Shown: one piece after another, positions 27,268 to 36,923 of the stretch | How the letters are laid out: each line of letters opens with the position of its first letter | Position numbering within the stretch: the stretch's first letter is position 1 | Source of the DNA: Nguyenibacter vanlangensis | GTDB lineage: Bacteria > Pseudomonadota > Alphaproteobacteria > Acetobacterales > Acetobacteraceae | Assembly: GCF_038719015.1 (NCBI RefSeq) | Contig: NZ_CP152276.1 | Location: forward strand, 940,001 to 1,004,000 | Length of the DNA: 64,000 nt | Direction: 5' to 3' | Position numbers and translations under genes: made by a program | The notes under the pieces: generated by a model | Seen by the model: only the letters and a program-made list of their open reading frames with translations | The model's database searches: none | What the model was told of the DNA's origin: nothing

Positions 27268-27852
27268 CGTCTTCCTTTCCTGCCGCCCATTCCGTTGTCC
27301 AATTCCGTTGCCCAATCCCGGCCATCCCGTGTGTCGGGGGGGCGTCCTGCGAATCGGGCCGGCGAATCGGGCCGGCGAATCGCGGGCCGGCGGGGCGCCA
27401 CGCTAAGGCAGATCCCAGCGGGGCCGAAGGCTCATTCGTGCAGGACTCCGGACAGATGAACAGGTTAACGCGGTGCGCCGCGTTTCGTGTCCTAATCGCC
27501 CCTTTTCGGAAAGGGCCCGCCGCACCTCCATGCCATGCGATATGCACCAGCCTGATATTCCGGAATTCGATACGGTCACGCAAGAACGATGCGATTCCCG
27601 ACCCGGAGCCTGGAAATCATGACGGCCCCGCAAGAGGCCGGACCGCCTCGTCCTCCCGAATAGCAATAATCAGTCCGGACTGTCCCGCGACCCGATGGAA
27701 TTTCGTACCGGCTTTACGTCACCCTTCACCGGACGGCCAGGGAAATGATCTTTAAAAACAGATTTATGTCACTTTAAATTTACCTGATTTCTTCACCGAT
27801 TCAGCCGAGTATCCGTTTCGTGATGTGAATAAATCGCCGCGCAAGGTGCTAG
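27268..27852. other. Long intergenic region, no convincing gene
   Basis: This 585-bp gap lies between divergent anmK and the beta-propeller gene. It holds about three imperfect direct repeats of CGAATCGGGCCGG (27350-27397) close to anmK and an AT-rich stretch (27740-27800, for example TTTAAAAACAGATTTATG) likely to carry the propeller promoter. A 105-codon open frame at 27438-27755 has no recognisable domain or good ribosome-binding site and is not called. Confidence 0.5.
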
Positions 27853-29031
27853 ATGCGTTTCGGGTTTCTGCCTCCGTTCTGTCTTTCTCTGCTGCTCTCC
27901 ACCGCTTTCGTCCTTCAGGCCCGGACCGCCCCCCGGACTGCCCGGTCGGCGACCGTCCTTTCGGCCAATGACGCGCATTCGATCCTGCGGGACGGCGTCC
28001 AGGTCCTGCCGAAACCGCTCGGGCCCGACACGCTGTCGATTCTGGACCTTCAGCCGAGCGGCCTTTGGGCGGTGCGCAGCAGCATCGACGTCCCCGCCAG
28101 CGTGATCGGACCGCCGAGCGCGCTCACGCTCACGCCGGACGGCAGGATCGCCCTGGCCGCCTCGGCATCGAAACCCGACCCGGCCGACCGGCGGATCGTT
28201 CCCGACGACCGGATCAGCGTCATCGACCTCTCCGGCCCCCGGCCGCGCGTGATCCAGCAGGTCACCTCCGCCCCGGGCACGACGACCCTGCGCCTCACCC
28301 CGGACCGGAAGCACGTGCTGGCCGCCAACGGCGCGGGCGGCGTGCTGACATGGTTCCGCTTCGACGGGCGGCACCTCGGCGCGCGCAAGACGATCGCGCT
28401 GCCGGTGGAAAACGGCTTCCCCGGCGGGCTGGCGATTACCCCGGACGGCAAGCGCGCGCTGGTCAGCCTGTGGAAGGGCGACAGGGTCCTGGTCCTGCAT
28501 ATCGACGGCGACGACATCGCGCTCGCCCCCGATCCGCTGGAGATCGGACCCGGGCCATGGAACATCCGCCTGACCCGGGACGGGCATTATGCCGTGATGG
28601 GCATTCTCGGCCATGGCGAGGGACTGCCCGGCGCCCTGTCGGTGCTGGACCTGACGGCATCGCCCATTCGCGAAATCCAGCGCGTCCGCGTTCCCAACGC
28701 TCCGGAAGGACTGGATATCTCCGCCGACGGCCGATACGTCGCCGTGGTGTCGCAGAACGGGTCCGCCCTGGCGCCGTCCTCGCCCCGCTATCACGACCGG
28801 GGCATCGTCACCGTCTTTTCGCTGCGCGACGGCCACCTGGCGCAACTGGCCCAGGCCCCCGGCACGCTCTGGCCCCAGGGCCTCGTCTTCGCCCCCGACG
28901 GAAGGACGATCCTGGTCCAGGGCGTGATGGACCGCGCGCTGCGCACGCTGTCATGGAACGGCAGCGCCCTCACGGTCGTGGGAGACACGATTCTGCCTGG
29001 CGGCGGCGCCAATATCGAACGCCAGCGCTGA
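27853..29031 (+). CDS. Secreted YncE/lactonase-like beta-propeller protein
   Basis: Exported protein of 392 residues with a Sec signal peptide (FLPPFCLSLLLSTAFVLQA, cleavage near ARTA). It has repeated blades of the pattern LTPDGRIAL, LTPDRKHVLAANG, ITPDGKRALVSLWKGD, ISADGRYVAVVSQNG and FAPDGRTILVQG, typical of YncE-like or 6-phosphogluconolactonase-fold seven-bladed propellers. Catalytic residues for lactonase activity cannot be assigned, so a binding or scaffold role is as likely. The start has AAGGTG 7 nt upstream. It is convergent with coaA. Confidence 0.75.
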   Translation: MRFGFLPPFCLSLLLSTAFVLQARTAPRTARSATVLSANDAHSILRDGVQVLPKPLGPDTLSILDLQPSGLWAVRSSIDVPASVIGPPSALTLTPDGRIALAASASKPDPADRRIVPDDRISVIDLSGPRPRVIQQVTSAPGTTTLRLTPDRKHVLAANGAGGVLTWFRFDGRHLGARKTIALPVENGFPGGLAITPDGKRALVSLWKGDRVLVLHIDGDDIALAPDPLEIGPGPWNIRLTRDGHYAVMGILGHGEGLPGALSVLDLTASPIREIQRVRVPNAPEGLDISADGRYVAVVSQNGSALAPSSPRYHDRGIVTVFSLRDGHLAQLAQAPGTLWPQGLVFAPDGRTILVQGVMDRALRTLSWNGSALTVVGDTILPGGGANIERQR

Positions 29032-29076
29032 CCGCCGACCCAGAGGAAAAGGGGGGAGGGAAAGGGGAGCAAGCCG

Positions 29077-30096
29077 TCAGAGGTGCCGCAACCTGATTTC
29101 GTTGACGGCATGGCTGCGCTCCTTGCGCACGATCAGGCGCGCCCGTTCCCGGGTCGGCAGGATATTCTGCTCCAGGTTCGGCAGGTTGATCCGCTGCCAG
29201 ATCCGGCGCGCGACGTCCTTGGCCTCGTCCCGCGGCAGATCCGCATAATGATGGAAATAGGATGCCGGGCTGCGGAACGCCGTGCGCTGCAGCAGCAGGA
29301 ATCGCTCGACATACCAGGATTCGATGTCGGCCGTGGCCGCATCGAGATAAATCGAAAAATCAAAGAAATCCGACGCCACCGCCGCGCGCTCGCTGCCGGT
29401 CTGCAGCACGTTCAGCCCCTCGAAGATCAGGATGTCCGGCCGGTCGATCGTCTCGAACTGTCCGGGGACGACGTCATACGCCTCGTGCGAATAGAACGGC
29501 ACCTGCAGATGCCGCTCCCCCGCCTTCAGCGCGGCCAGGAACCCGATCATGCGCCGCAGGTCGTAACTTTCGGGAAACCCCTTGCGCTGCATCAGGTCGC
29601 GCTCCTCCAGCACCCGCGTGGGCAGCAGGAAACCGTCCGTCGTCACCAGGTCCACCCTGGGATGGTCCGGCCAGCGCGACAGCACGGCCCGTAGCAGGCG
29701 GGCAAACGTGCTCTTGCCCACGCCCACGCTGCCGGCGATGCCGATGACGAAGGGCACCGCGCTGCGCGGTGCGCCGAGAAACGCGCTCTCGACCATGCTG
29801 TTCAGGCTGCGCGAGGCTAGCACATACAGGTTCAGCAGGCGCGACAGCGGCAGATAGACGTCCCGGATATCCGCCAGCGAGACCGGCTCGTTCCGGCCAC
29901 GCAGCGACGCCACCTCCTCTTCGGACAGCGACAGCGGCACGTTCGCCCGCAACGCCGCCCATTCCGGCCGGGAAAAGACCAGGTACGGCAGCTTCGTCTC
30001 GCCGTCGCGAAACGCGGCATGCCCCCCCAAGGACGACGATGCTGACGACGATATGGGCGACGATGTGGGCGATGACGGGGAGGATGACCCGGCCAT
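29077..30096 (-). CDS. coaA: Type I pantothenate kinase CoaA
   Basis: Catalyses the first and rate-controlling step of coenzyme A synthesis, phosphorylating pantothenate. Of 339 residues, the core carries the P-loop GIAGSVGVGKST (about 119-130), VDLVTTDGFLLPT, YDLRRMIGFLAALKAG, FEGLNVLQTG and the C-terminal RIWQRINLPNLEQNILPTRERA. The first ~25 residues are almost only Ser, Pro and Thr, encoded by a GAC/GAT-rich low-complexity run at 30030-30090. The true start may be further in, but no better ATG is obvious. Confidence 0.95.
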   Translation of the reverse strand: MAGSSSPSSPTSSPISSSASSSLGGHAAFRDGETKLPYLVFSRPEWAALRANVPLSLSEEEVASLRGRNEPVSLADIRDVYLPLSRLLNLYVLASRSLNSMVESAFLGAPRSAVPFVIGIAGSVGVGKSTFARLLRAVLSRWPDHPRVDLVTTDGFLLPTRVLEERDLMQRKGFPESYDLRRMIGFLAALKAGERHLQVPFYSHEAYDVVPGQFETIDRPDILIFEGLNVLQTGSERAAVASDFFDFSIYLDAATADIESWYVERFLLLQRTAFRSPASYFHHYADLPRDEAKDVARRIWQRINLPNLEQNILPTRERARLIVRKERSHAVNEIRLRHL

Positions 30097-30516
30097 GGAT
30101 CAGGCCCGGACGTGCCGGCGGAAGCCGTATCGCGCGCAAGCTGTCATCGAACCTGTTTCCTTCGGATATCCGCCATCGGGCGGCAAATCTGCGCGGCGCC
30201 ATCGGGGGCCGCCGGCATGGCTTCTTGCGCCCATGCGCATCAGAGCACGGAAACGCGCGCAAGATGCGCCGGACACGGGGCTCGTGAAACAGCCTCTTAC
30301 ATCTTCCCGCCCCGCCGATCCAGTCCCCAGCCCCACGCCCGGTCCCCGGACCCCGGGCCTCCGTTCCCCGGCTTTCACCCTCACAAGACGGCCCTCGGCC
30401 GGCGGAAACCCGCCCCGGCCTTCCGAAGATGTGACACAGACGTGATCCGAGCCCCCAGGAGAGCAAGCAGCGGACCGCCGCAACCTGCGGCCCGCCCTTC
30501 TATGCCTTCTACACCC
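30097..30516. other. Intergenic region, no gene seen
   Basis: This 420-bp gap between the coaA start and the stop of the upstream lipoprotein gene (both minus strand) contains C-rich low-complexity sequence (30310-30380). The open frames on either strand show no domain. It should hold the coaA promoter; no riboswitch or clear operator was recognised. Confidence 0.4.
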
Positions 30517-30990
30517 TTACGGGCCCACGCCGCCCTGGCCCCCGCCGCGCCGCCCATGCGGGCCGTAGCTGACCTGCGTATCCGGGATGACATAATGGCC
30601 GCCCCCATCCTTGTCGGCACTCTCGTCGCCCGCCGCGTTGGGATCGAATCCCGACGCGATGATCTGCATGCCCAGCGCATCGGGCAATGGCTGGTAATCC
30701 GGCGGCCGCGCCGCCGGATCGCCCGGCGCGGCGTCGTCCCGCCCGCCGCGCCATCCGCCGCCATGCCGTCCTCCGCCGTGCGGCCCGCCGCCCGATTGTG
30801 CCGCCGGCGCATCGGCCGCGGCCATGCCTTCCGGCGGCACGTCGATCGAATCGCCATCCGGCCGCTTCGGCGCGCAACCCGCCAGACAGGCCGGAAGCAG
30901 GCAAGCCAGCAGCACGAAAGCCGGCGGCACCCACACCGACCGCACCCAAACCCGGCACGCCCCCGACCGGCGCTCCAAAAACAGACGCAT
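30517..30990 (-). CDS. Lipoprotein, unknown function
   Basis: Predicted lipoprotein of 157 residues, no family recognised. It has a basic N-terminus, a hydrophobic stretch PPAFVLLACLLPACL and the lipobox LAGC (mature protein from CAPKRPDGDS). Low-complexity Gly/His/Arg sequence (QSGGGPHGGGRHGGGWRGG) follows, then DPNAAGDESADKDGGGHYVIPD and another Gly-rich tail. The start ATG at 30988-30990 has a weak ribosome-binding site. Four 15-bp repeats sit just upstream (30985-31044). It ends the run downstream of recA. Confidence 0.6.
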   Translation of the reverse strand: MRLFLERRSGACRVWVRSVWVPPAFVLLACLLPACLAGCAPKRPDGDSIDVPPEGMAAADAPAAQSGGGPHGGGRHGGGWRGGRDDAAPGDPAARPPDYQPLPDALGMQIIASGFDPNAAGDESADKDGGGHYVIPDTQVSYGPHGRRGGGQGGVGP

Positions 30991-31044
30991 CGACAACAGA
31001 GGCCCCGGCAACAAACGCCTTGGCAACAGACGCACCGGCGACAG
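30985..31044. repeat. Four imperfect 15-bp tandem repeats
   Basis: Units resembling ACGCCTTGGCAACAG occur at 30985, 31000, 31015 and 31030. They span the start codon of the lipoprotein gene and its leader. The 15-bp period keeps reading frames open on both strands, so a longer N-terminal extension of the lipoprotein cannot be excluded from the frame alone. The lipobox position argues against it. Confidence 0.6.
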
Positions 31045-31132
31045 GCACGCCCGTCCGCCCGGACACGGCGGTCCGGGTTCCGGCCCGCAAGCCGGGCGGC
31101 AGGTCACTGACCGGGGCGGCACATCACGCCGG

Positions 31133-32188
<1,056 letters not shown>

Positions 32189-32265
32189 CACCCCTACCCC
32201 GCTTTCCTGAAATTCCCTGGTCCGCCCGCGCCGCCCCATTCCACCCGGACAGCGCCCCAAGACTA

Positions 32266-32280
32266 GAACAAAACATGATC
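32266..32280 (-). promoter_or_regulatory. Near-consensus LexA box upstream of recA
   Basis: On the minus strand the site reads GATCATGTTTTGTTC, matching the alphaproteobacterial LexA box GTTC-N7-GTTC except for one base (A for T in the first half-site). It sits 78 bp before the recA start, where the promoter is expected. A perfect box of the same form at 63398-63412, beside uvrA, strengthens the call. Confidence 0.6.
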
Positions 32281-32362
32281 ATCCACAAGCAGCCACCTCA
32301 GCCGTCCCTACCCCGGGCAGAGGGCCGAGGGGCAGAGGGCCGAGGCGCCCCGGCCGGCCCCG

Positions 32363-33883
32363 TCAGTCCGACCCGACCGCCAGCCCCGCCGACCTTGCAT
32401 CGGTGCCGCCGGCGCAGCTCCCCTCGCCGCCCGGCACGCCGCCCGAGCAGGCAATGGCATTGATGCGTCCGTTGGCGGTCACCGGCCGCGCGCCGGGCTT
32501 CGCCCCGGCCAGGACCTGCCGCATCTCGGCGGCCACCGCGTCGGCCGCGTCGTTCTGGCCCGACCCGGTGACCACGGCGCGCAAGGTCGCGCCCTTACTG
32601 GCGATCGCCGCCGTCAGCAGCGGGCGCGGCAGGCGCTGCGGCGACGCGCCGATGACGATGCCGGTGGCACCCGCCACCCGGCCGGTGCCGAACAGATTGT
32701 CCATGGTCAGGCTGCAGGCCACCGCCCCCCCATGCCGGTCGATCACGGCGAACGAGGTCGAGGCCGGCAGATGCGGCAGGGCGCCCCCTTGCGGGACCGC
32801 ACCGGAATCGACGACCGCCTGCGCGCGCGCCACCAGTGCGGCCGCATCCTGCGTACCGCCGTCATGCGCGCGCCACGCCGCGACCGCGGACTGCCCGGCC
32901 GATCCGGCCGCGCCGCCGGCCGACAACGCCCTGAAGGCCACCGCGCTGCCCAGCCCGCCATCGGCCGGCGGCGGCAGGAACGCGACCGTCATGCGATCGG
33001 CACGGACCGTCAGCGGGATCGTCTCGGCCGGGATCGCGCGGCGCAGGTCGCCGGTCTGCAACCCGCCGCCCGCCGCCTGGCTGCCCGCGACGAAGGACTG
33101 TGCCAGCGCCCCGTTATACAGGTCGCCCACGCCCATGCTGCGCATCTGCTCCAGCACGCCCGCCAGATGAGGCTGCAGCAGCGTATCGCCCTCGACCAGC
33201 GCCTTGCCGTCGTCGCGACCGAAGATCGCGCGGGCACCGGGATCGGCCAGCAACGGCCCCTGCACCGCCGCCAGGTCGCCTGCCAGGGCATGGCTGACCG
33301 AAATGCCGCCCCGCGCCAGTTCCAGCGCCGGCGTGATGGTCTCGGAAAAATCGACGCTGCCGTAGCGCACCTGCATCAGGTACAGCCCGCGCGCCAGCAT
33401 CGGCACCGCCGCCGGCCGGTCGACCGGGGCGCTGCTCCCCGGCGCGGTCGTGCCCGCCACGGGCGTGAACAGGAAGGCATGCCCCCCTCCGCCGTCGCCG
33501 GGGCGATAGGCCAGGCAGGCCCCGCCCGCGCCCAGCGCCGCGCGCGACGGCAGGGTCACCGCCAGCGCCATGCCCAGCGCCGCGGCGGCGTCGGCGGCAT
33601 TGCCGCCCCGCGCCAGCACGTCACGCGCGACCAGCGCGGCCTGCGGTTCGTCCGCCACCACATTGCCGATGAATCCGGTCAGGTACGGCGAGGTACTGCC
33701 GGTGCCGAACAGCGCATGGCCGAAGGTCTTGACCGTATTGGCCGTCTCGGACGAACACCCGGCCAGCGCGGCCGCCAGCACCGTCGAGACCAGCACGCTC
33801 CCTCTGCGACGACGCGGGGCACGGCCCGGGACATTCGGGGCCCGGGGGGTCAGGGGACGCTCACGCACGCAGAAATTCTCCAT
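32363..33883 (-). CDS. Gamma-glutamyltransferase-like lipoprotein, probably degenerate
   Basis: GGT-family (Ntn-hydrolase) homologue of 506 residues with a lipoprotein signal (SVLVSTVLAAALAGC). The GGT large-subunit start is clear: ADEPQAALVARDVLARGGNAADAAAALGMALAVTLPS. The self-cleavage region reads PASTSFAVIDRHGGAVA: the nucleophile Thr of the family pattern NTTHYSVVD aligns with Ser. The NNQMDDF segment is replaced by ASPQRLPRP, the GSPGGS oxyanion motif by GSGQND, and the DFRE-type substrate Arg is missing. Autoprocessing and transferase activity are doubtful. It is divergent from the DsbA-like gene. Confidence 0.8.
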   Translation of the reverse strand: MENFCVRERPLTPRAPNVPGRAPRRRRGSVLVSTVLAAALAGCSSETANTVKTFGHALFGTGSTSPYLTGFIGNVVADEPQAALVARDVLARGGNAADAAAALGMALAVTLPSRAALGAGGACLAYRPGDGGGGHAFLFTPVAGTTAPGSSAPVDRPAAVPMLARGLYLMQVRYGSVDFSETITPALELARGGISVSHALAGDLAAVQGPLLADPGARAIFGRDDGKALVEGDTLLQPHLAGVLEQMRSMGVGDLYNGALAQSFVAGSQAAGGGLQTGDLRRAIPAETIPLTVRADRMTVAFLPPPADGGLGSAVAFRALSAGGAAGSAGQSAVAAWRAHDGGTQDAAALVARAQAVVDSGAVPQGGALPHLPASTSFAVIDRHGGAVACSLTMDNLFGTGRVAGATGIVIGASPQRLPRPLLTAAIASKGATLRAVVTGSGQNDAADAVAAEMRQVLAGAKPGARPVTANGRINAIACSGGVPGGEGSCAGGTDARSAGLAVGSD

Positions 33884-34088
33884 AGCCACCGTTCGATCCC
33901 CGGGCGAGCCGCCGGGCCTTCGGGACTTAGCGGTCTTCTGGACCCTCGGCAACAGCACCCCGGAACGGCCCGCACCCTATCCCGCCGCCCCGTCCCACCG
34001 CCATGGCCGATCGGGCCCGCGCCCTTTCGCCGCCATGCGATCTGCTCTACAGACGGCCGGTATCGGACCCGACCGCCGGAGCACGCCC

Positions 34089-34892
34089 TTGCCGCCCATC
34101 TCCCCCGCCCGCCCGTCCCTCCCGCGCCGCGCCGCGCGGCACGCCGCCGCCGCCGCCGCACTGGCGGCCGCGCTGTGGCTTCCGGGCGGCGGCGCGGCGC
34201 ATGCCGAGGGCAGCTTCACCCCGGACCAGCGGCGCGAGATCGTCGAGATCGTCCGCAACGCGCTGAAGACCGACCCGACCATCCTGTCCGACGCCATCGC
34301 CGCCCTGCGCGCCGGGGCCGAGGCCCAGGCACAGGCCACCACCCGCGACGCGCTGGCCGCCAACCGCGCGGCGCTGACCAATCCGCTCCCCACCGACGCC
34401 ATCCTGGGCAATCCGCGCGGCCGCACCATCATGGTGGAATTCTACGACCCGCGCTGCCCCTATTGCCGCAAGGTCCTGCCCGACCTCGACCGGCTGGTGC
34501 ATGACGATCCCGACGTCCGGATCGTCGAAAAAGTGGTGCCGGTGCTGGGCCCGGCCAGCCTGCTGGCCGCCCAGGCCATCGCCGCCGCCGCCCTGCAGGG
34601 CGGGCAGGACGCCTATTTCCGCATGCAGCACGCCCTGATGACCGACAGCCAGAAGCCGGACATGGCGCGCATCCGCGCCCTGGCGGCGCAGGCCGGGCTG
34701 GATGCCGACCGGCTGGCCAGGGACATGGACGGCGCGGACGTCGCGGCCACCTTGCGGGCCAACATGACGCTGGCCAACGCGATCCACCTCGAGGGCACAC
34801 CCACCTTCGTCTTCGACGCGCACTACGTCATCCCCGGCGCGGTCGACCTGGACGACCTGAAGGCCGCGATCGCAAAGGTCCGCCACGGCTGA
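34089..34892 (+). CDS. DsbA/Com1-family thiol oxidoreductase
   Basis: Periplasmic thioredoxin-fold protein of about 267 residues. A signal peptide (AAAAALAAALWLPGGGAAHA) is followed by a helical N-terminal stretch (FTPDQRREIVEIVRNALKTDPTIL), the active site DPRCPYCRKVLPDL, and the cis-Pro loop EGTPTFVFD near the C-terminus. The order and short length match Com1/DsbA-like disulfide oxidoreductases. The TTG at 34089 is chosen because GGAG lies 9 nt upstream; an ATG at 34035 would add 18 residues before the signal and has no such site. Confidence 0.88.
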   Translation: MPPISPARPSLPRRAARHAAAAAALAAALWLPGGGAAHAEGSFTPDQRREIVEIVRNALKTDPTILSDAIAALRAGAEAQAQATTRDALAANRAALTNPLPTDAILGNPRGRTIMVEFYDPRCPYCRKVLPDLDRLVHDDPDVRIVEKVVPVLGPASLLAAQAIAAAALQGGQDAYFRMQHALMTDSQKPDMARIRALAAQAGLDADRLARDMDGADVAATLRANMTLANAIHLEGTPTFVFDAHYVIPGAVDLDDLKAAIAKVRHG

Positions 34893-34952
34893 CCGCTACG
34901 CCCCATACGGTCCCCCGCCGGTCCGGGGGGCCTCCCCCGCCCGGCGGCGCCC

Positions 34953-36215
34953 TTACGCGGCCTCGGTATGCCGGTCGGCCGACACGCCCAGCAACCTGGC
35001 CAGGGCCGCGACCATGTCGTCCATCATCGCGTCGGTATGGAACGGCCCCGGCGTCAGGCGCAGCCGCTCGGTGCCGCGCGGCACGGTGGGATAGTTGATC
35101 GGCGTGGCGTACAGCCCGTATTCCGACAGCAGGCGGCGGCTGATCTCGGTGCAGCGATCCGCATCCCCCACCGGAATCGGCACGATGTGGCTGGGGGTCT
35201 CCATGAACGGCACCCCCGCCGCCCGCAGCCGGCCGCGAAATGCCGCGACGCGCGCGAACAGCCGCTCGCGCCGCCACGACTCGCGGCGCACCAGCCGCAC
35301 GCTGGCCAGCGCCGCCGCCACCACCGAGGGCGGCAGCGCGGTGGTGAAGATGAAGCCCGACGCCACGCTGCGCAGATAATCGATCAGTTCGGCCGATCCG
35401 GTGACATACCCGCCATGGACGCCGAATCCCTTGGCCAGCGTGCCCTCGATGATGTCGACCTGGTCGGCCACGCCGTCGCGCCGCGCCACGCCCGCGCCCT
35501 CGGGGCCGTACAGCCCCACGGCATGGACCTCGTCCAGATAGGTCATGGCCCCGTATTTCCGCGCCAGCGCACAGGTGGCCGCGATATCGGCAATGTCGCC
35601 GTCCATCGAATAGACGCTCTCGAAGGCGATCAGCTTCGGCGCATCCTTGGGCGCGGCCGCCAGCTTGGCTTCCAGGTCCGCCAGGTCGTTATGTTCAAAG
35701 ATCACGCACGAGGCGCCGCGCGCCCCCTTGATCCCGGCGATCATCGAGGCATGGTTCTGCCGGTCGGAAAAGCAGATCCACCCCGGCATGCTGGTCAGGA
35801 TCGCCTGCAGGCTGGCCTGGTTCGAGACATAGCCCGACACGAACAGCAGCCCCGCCTCCTTGCCGTGCAGGTCGGCCAGCTCGGCCTCCAGCGCAGCATG
35901 AAGCGGACTGGTGCCCGCGATGTTACGCGTGCCGCCCGCCCCGGCCCCATGCTCGCGGATCGCGGCGATCGCGGCCTCGACCACCGCCGGCTCGACCCCC
36001 ATGCCCAGATAGTCGTTCGCGGACCAGACCACCACCTCGCGCCCGTCCGCGGCGGCGACCGCCTGGACGTCGCCGCCCTGCTCATAGACCGGAAAACGAT
36101 CGGCCTGGCGCGCCAGCGGCGTAAACTGGCGATAACGACCCTGTTTGCGGATATCTTCCAGCGCGGACCGGCAGAACCGGTAGAAAGGATGTCCGCCCAC
36201 GTCGATGCTGGCCAC
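34953..36215 (-). CDS. hemA: 5-aminolevulinate synthase (C4 pathway)
   Basis: PLP enzyme that condenses glycine with succinyl-CoA, the first step of haem synthesis in alphaproteobacteria. The 420 residues show the ALAS start ([21 protein letters not shown]), [26 protein letters not shown], the PLP-lysine motif [13 protein letters not shown] and the C-terminal [15 protein letters not shown]. The start is GTG at 36213-36215, behind AGGAG; no ATG fits the homologous N-terminus. It draws on the same glycine pool as the gcv operon further along. Confidence 0.97.
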   Translation of the reverse strand: MASIDVGGHPFYRFCRSALEDIRKQGRYRQFTPLARQADRFPVYEQGGDVQAVAAADGREVVVWSANDYLGMGVEPAVVEAAIAAIREHGAGAGGTRNIAGTSPLHAALEAELADLHGKEAGLLFVSGYVSNQASLQAILTSMPGWICFSDRQNHASMIAGIKGARGASCVIFEHNDLADLEAKLAAAPKDAPKLIAFESVYSMDGDIADIAATCALARKYGAMTYLDEVHAVGLYGPEGAGVARRDGVADQVDIIEGTLAKGFGVHGGYVTGSAELIDYLRSVASGFIFTTALPPSVVAAALASVRLVRRESWRRERLFARVAAFRGRLRAAGVPFMETPSHIVPIPVGDADRCTEISRRLLSEYGLYATPINYPTVPRGTERLRLTPGPFHTDAMMDDMVAALARLLGVSADRHTEAA

Positions 36216-36309
36216 TCTCGAATTCTCCTGCGCCGCCGCCGGCCCGGCTGGCCGGCGCGTCATGCGCCGTTGCGGTTCGTGCGCTTCGCCGCACGGATAT
36301 CGGTTCGGA

Positions 36310-36774
36310 TCACCGCACATACACCCGGACCGCGCCCGCGGTCACCGTCGAATCCGACATGGCGGACATTTCCACCTGGGCCGGACGGGCCCCGTCCGCG
36401 ACGATGGCTGCCGCCACGGCCCTCCCGTCGGCCGCCATGGCGCGGGTCAGCGCCGCGCCCTCGGCCCCCGGCGTCGGGCCCGCCGGCACGATGATCGTCA
36501 CCACGAACAGCACGTTCGGCTTGCGCGCCAGGGCACGCGCCACCGCGTCCTTCAGCGCCGGCTGCCAGCGTTCGGCCGGCGTGCCCAGCCCGATCTGCAC
36601 CAGCGGCGGAACGGGCGGCGGCGGCGGCCTGGACGGCGGGTAATGCGGCACCGGCGGCCGGCTGGCACGCGGGTCGAAGGTCCGCTGGTCCACCAGATTG
36701 CAGGACGCCAGGCACAGGATCCCGGCGGCGGACACGGCCGTCAGGACGGGAACAGGGCGAAGACGGTTCAGCAT
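36310..36774 (-). CDS. Proline-rich lipoprotein, unknown function
   Basis: Predicted lipoprotein of 154 residues. The signal ([15 protein letters not shown]) leads to lipobox Cys25. A Pro-rich spacer ([19 protein letters not shown], about residues 39-57) could span the peptidoglycan. The C-terminal ~90 residues form a compact alpha/beta-looking domain ([36 protein letters not shown]) ending VRVYVR. That end is faintly like OmpA/IcmN-type domains, but no motif is firm enough to name it. It lies 94 nt upstream of hemA on the same strand. Confidence 0.8.
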   Translation of the reverse strand: MLNRLRPVPVLTAVSAAGILCLASCNLVDQRTFDPRASRPPVPHYPPSRPPPPPVPPLVQIGLGTPAERWQPALKDAVARALARKPNVLFVVTIIVPAGPTPGAEGAALTRAMAADGRAVAAAIVADGARPAQVEMSAMSDSTVTAGAVRVYVR

Positions 36775-36923
36775 GGCGCGCCACGGTTACAGCATCCGCC
36801 GGACGGGGCAAGGGCGTTTCGGGGCGCATATGCTTGCGTGCCCGCCCGCCGCCCTCCTATAGCCTGTCGACCGCCCTCCCGGCCCGCGCCGGGCGGGCAC
36901 CCATATCAGGGACGGCCCCGCGC

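Noticed and set aside
27438..27755. A 105-codon frame in the anmK/beta-propeller gap
   Set aside because: No domain, no Shine-Dalgarno, Arg/Pro-rich composition like other shadows.
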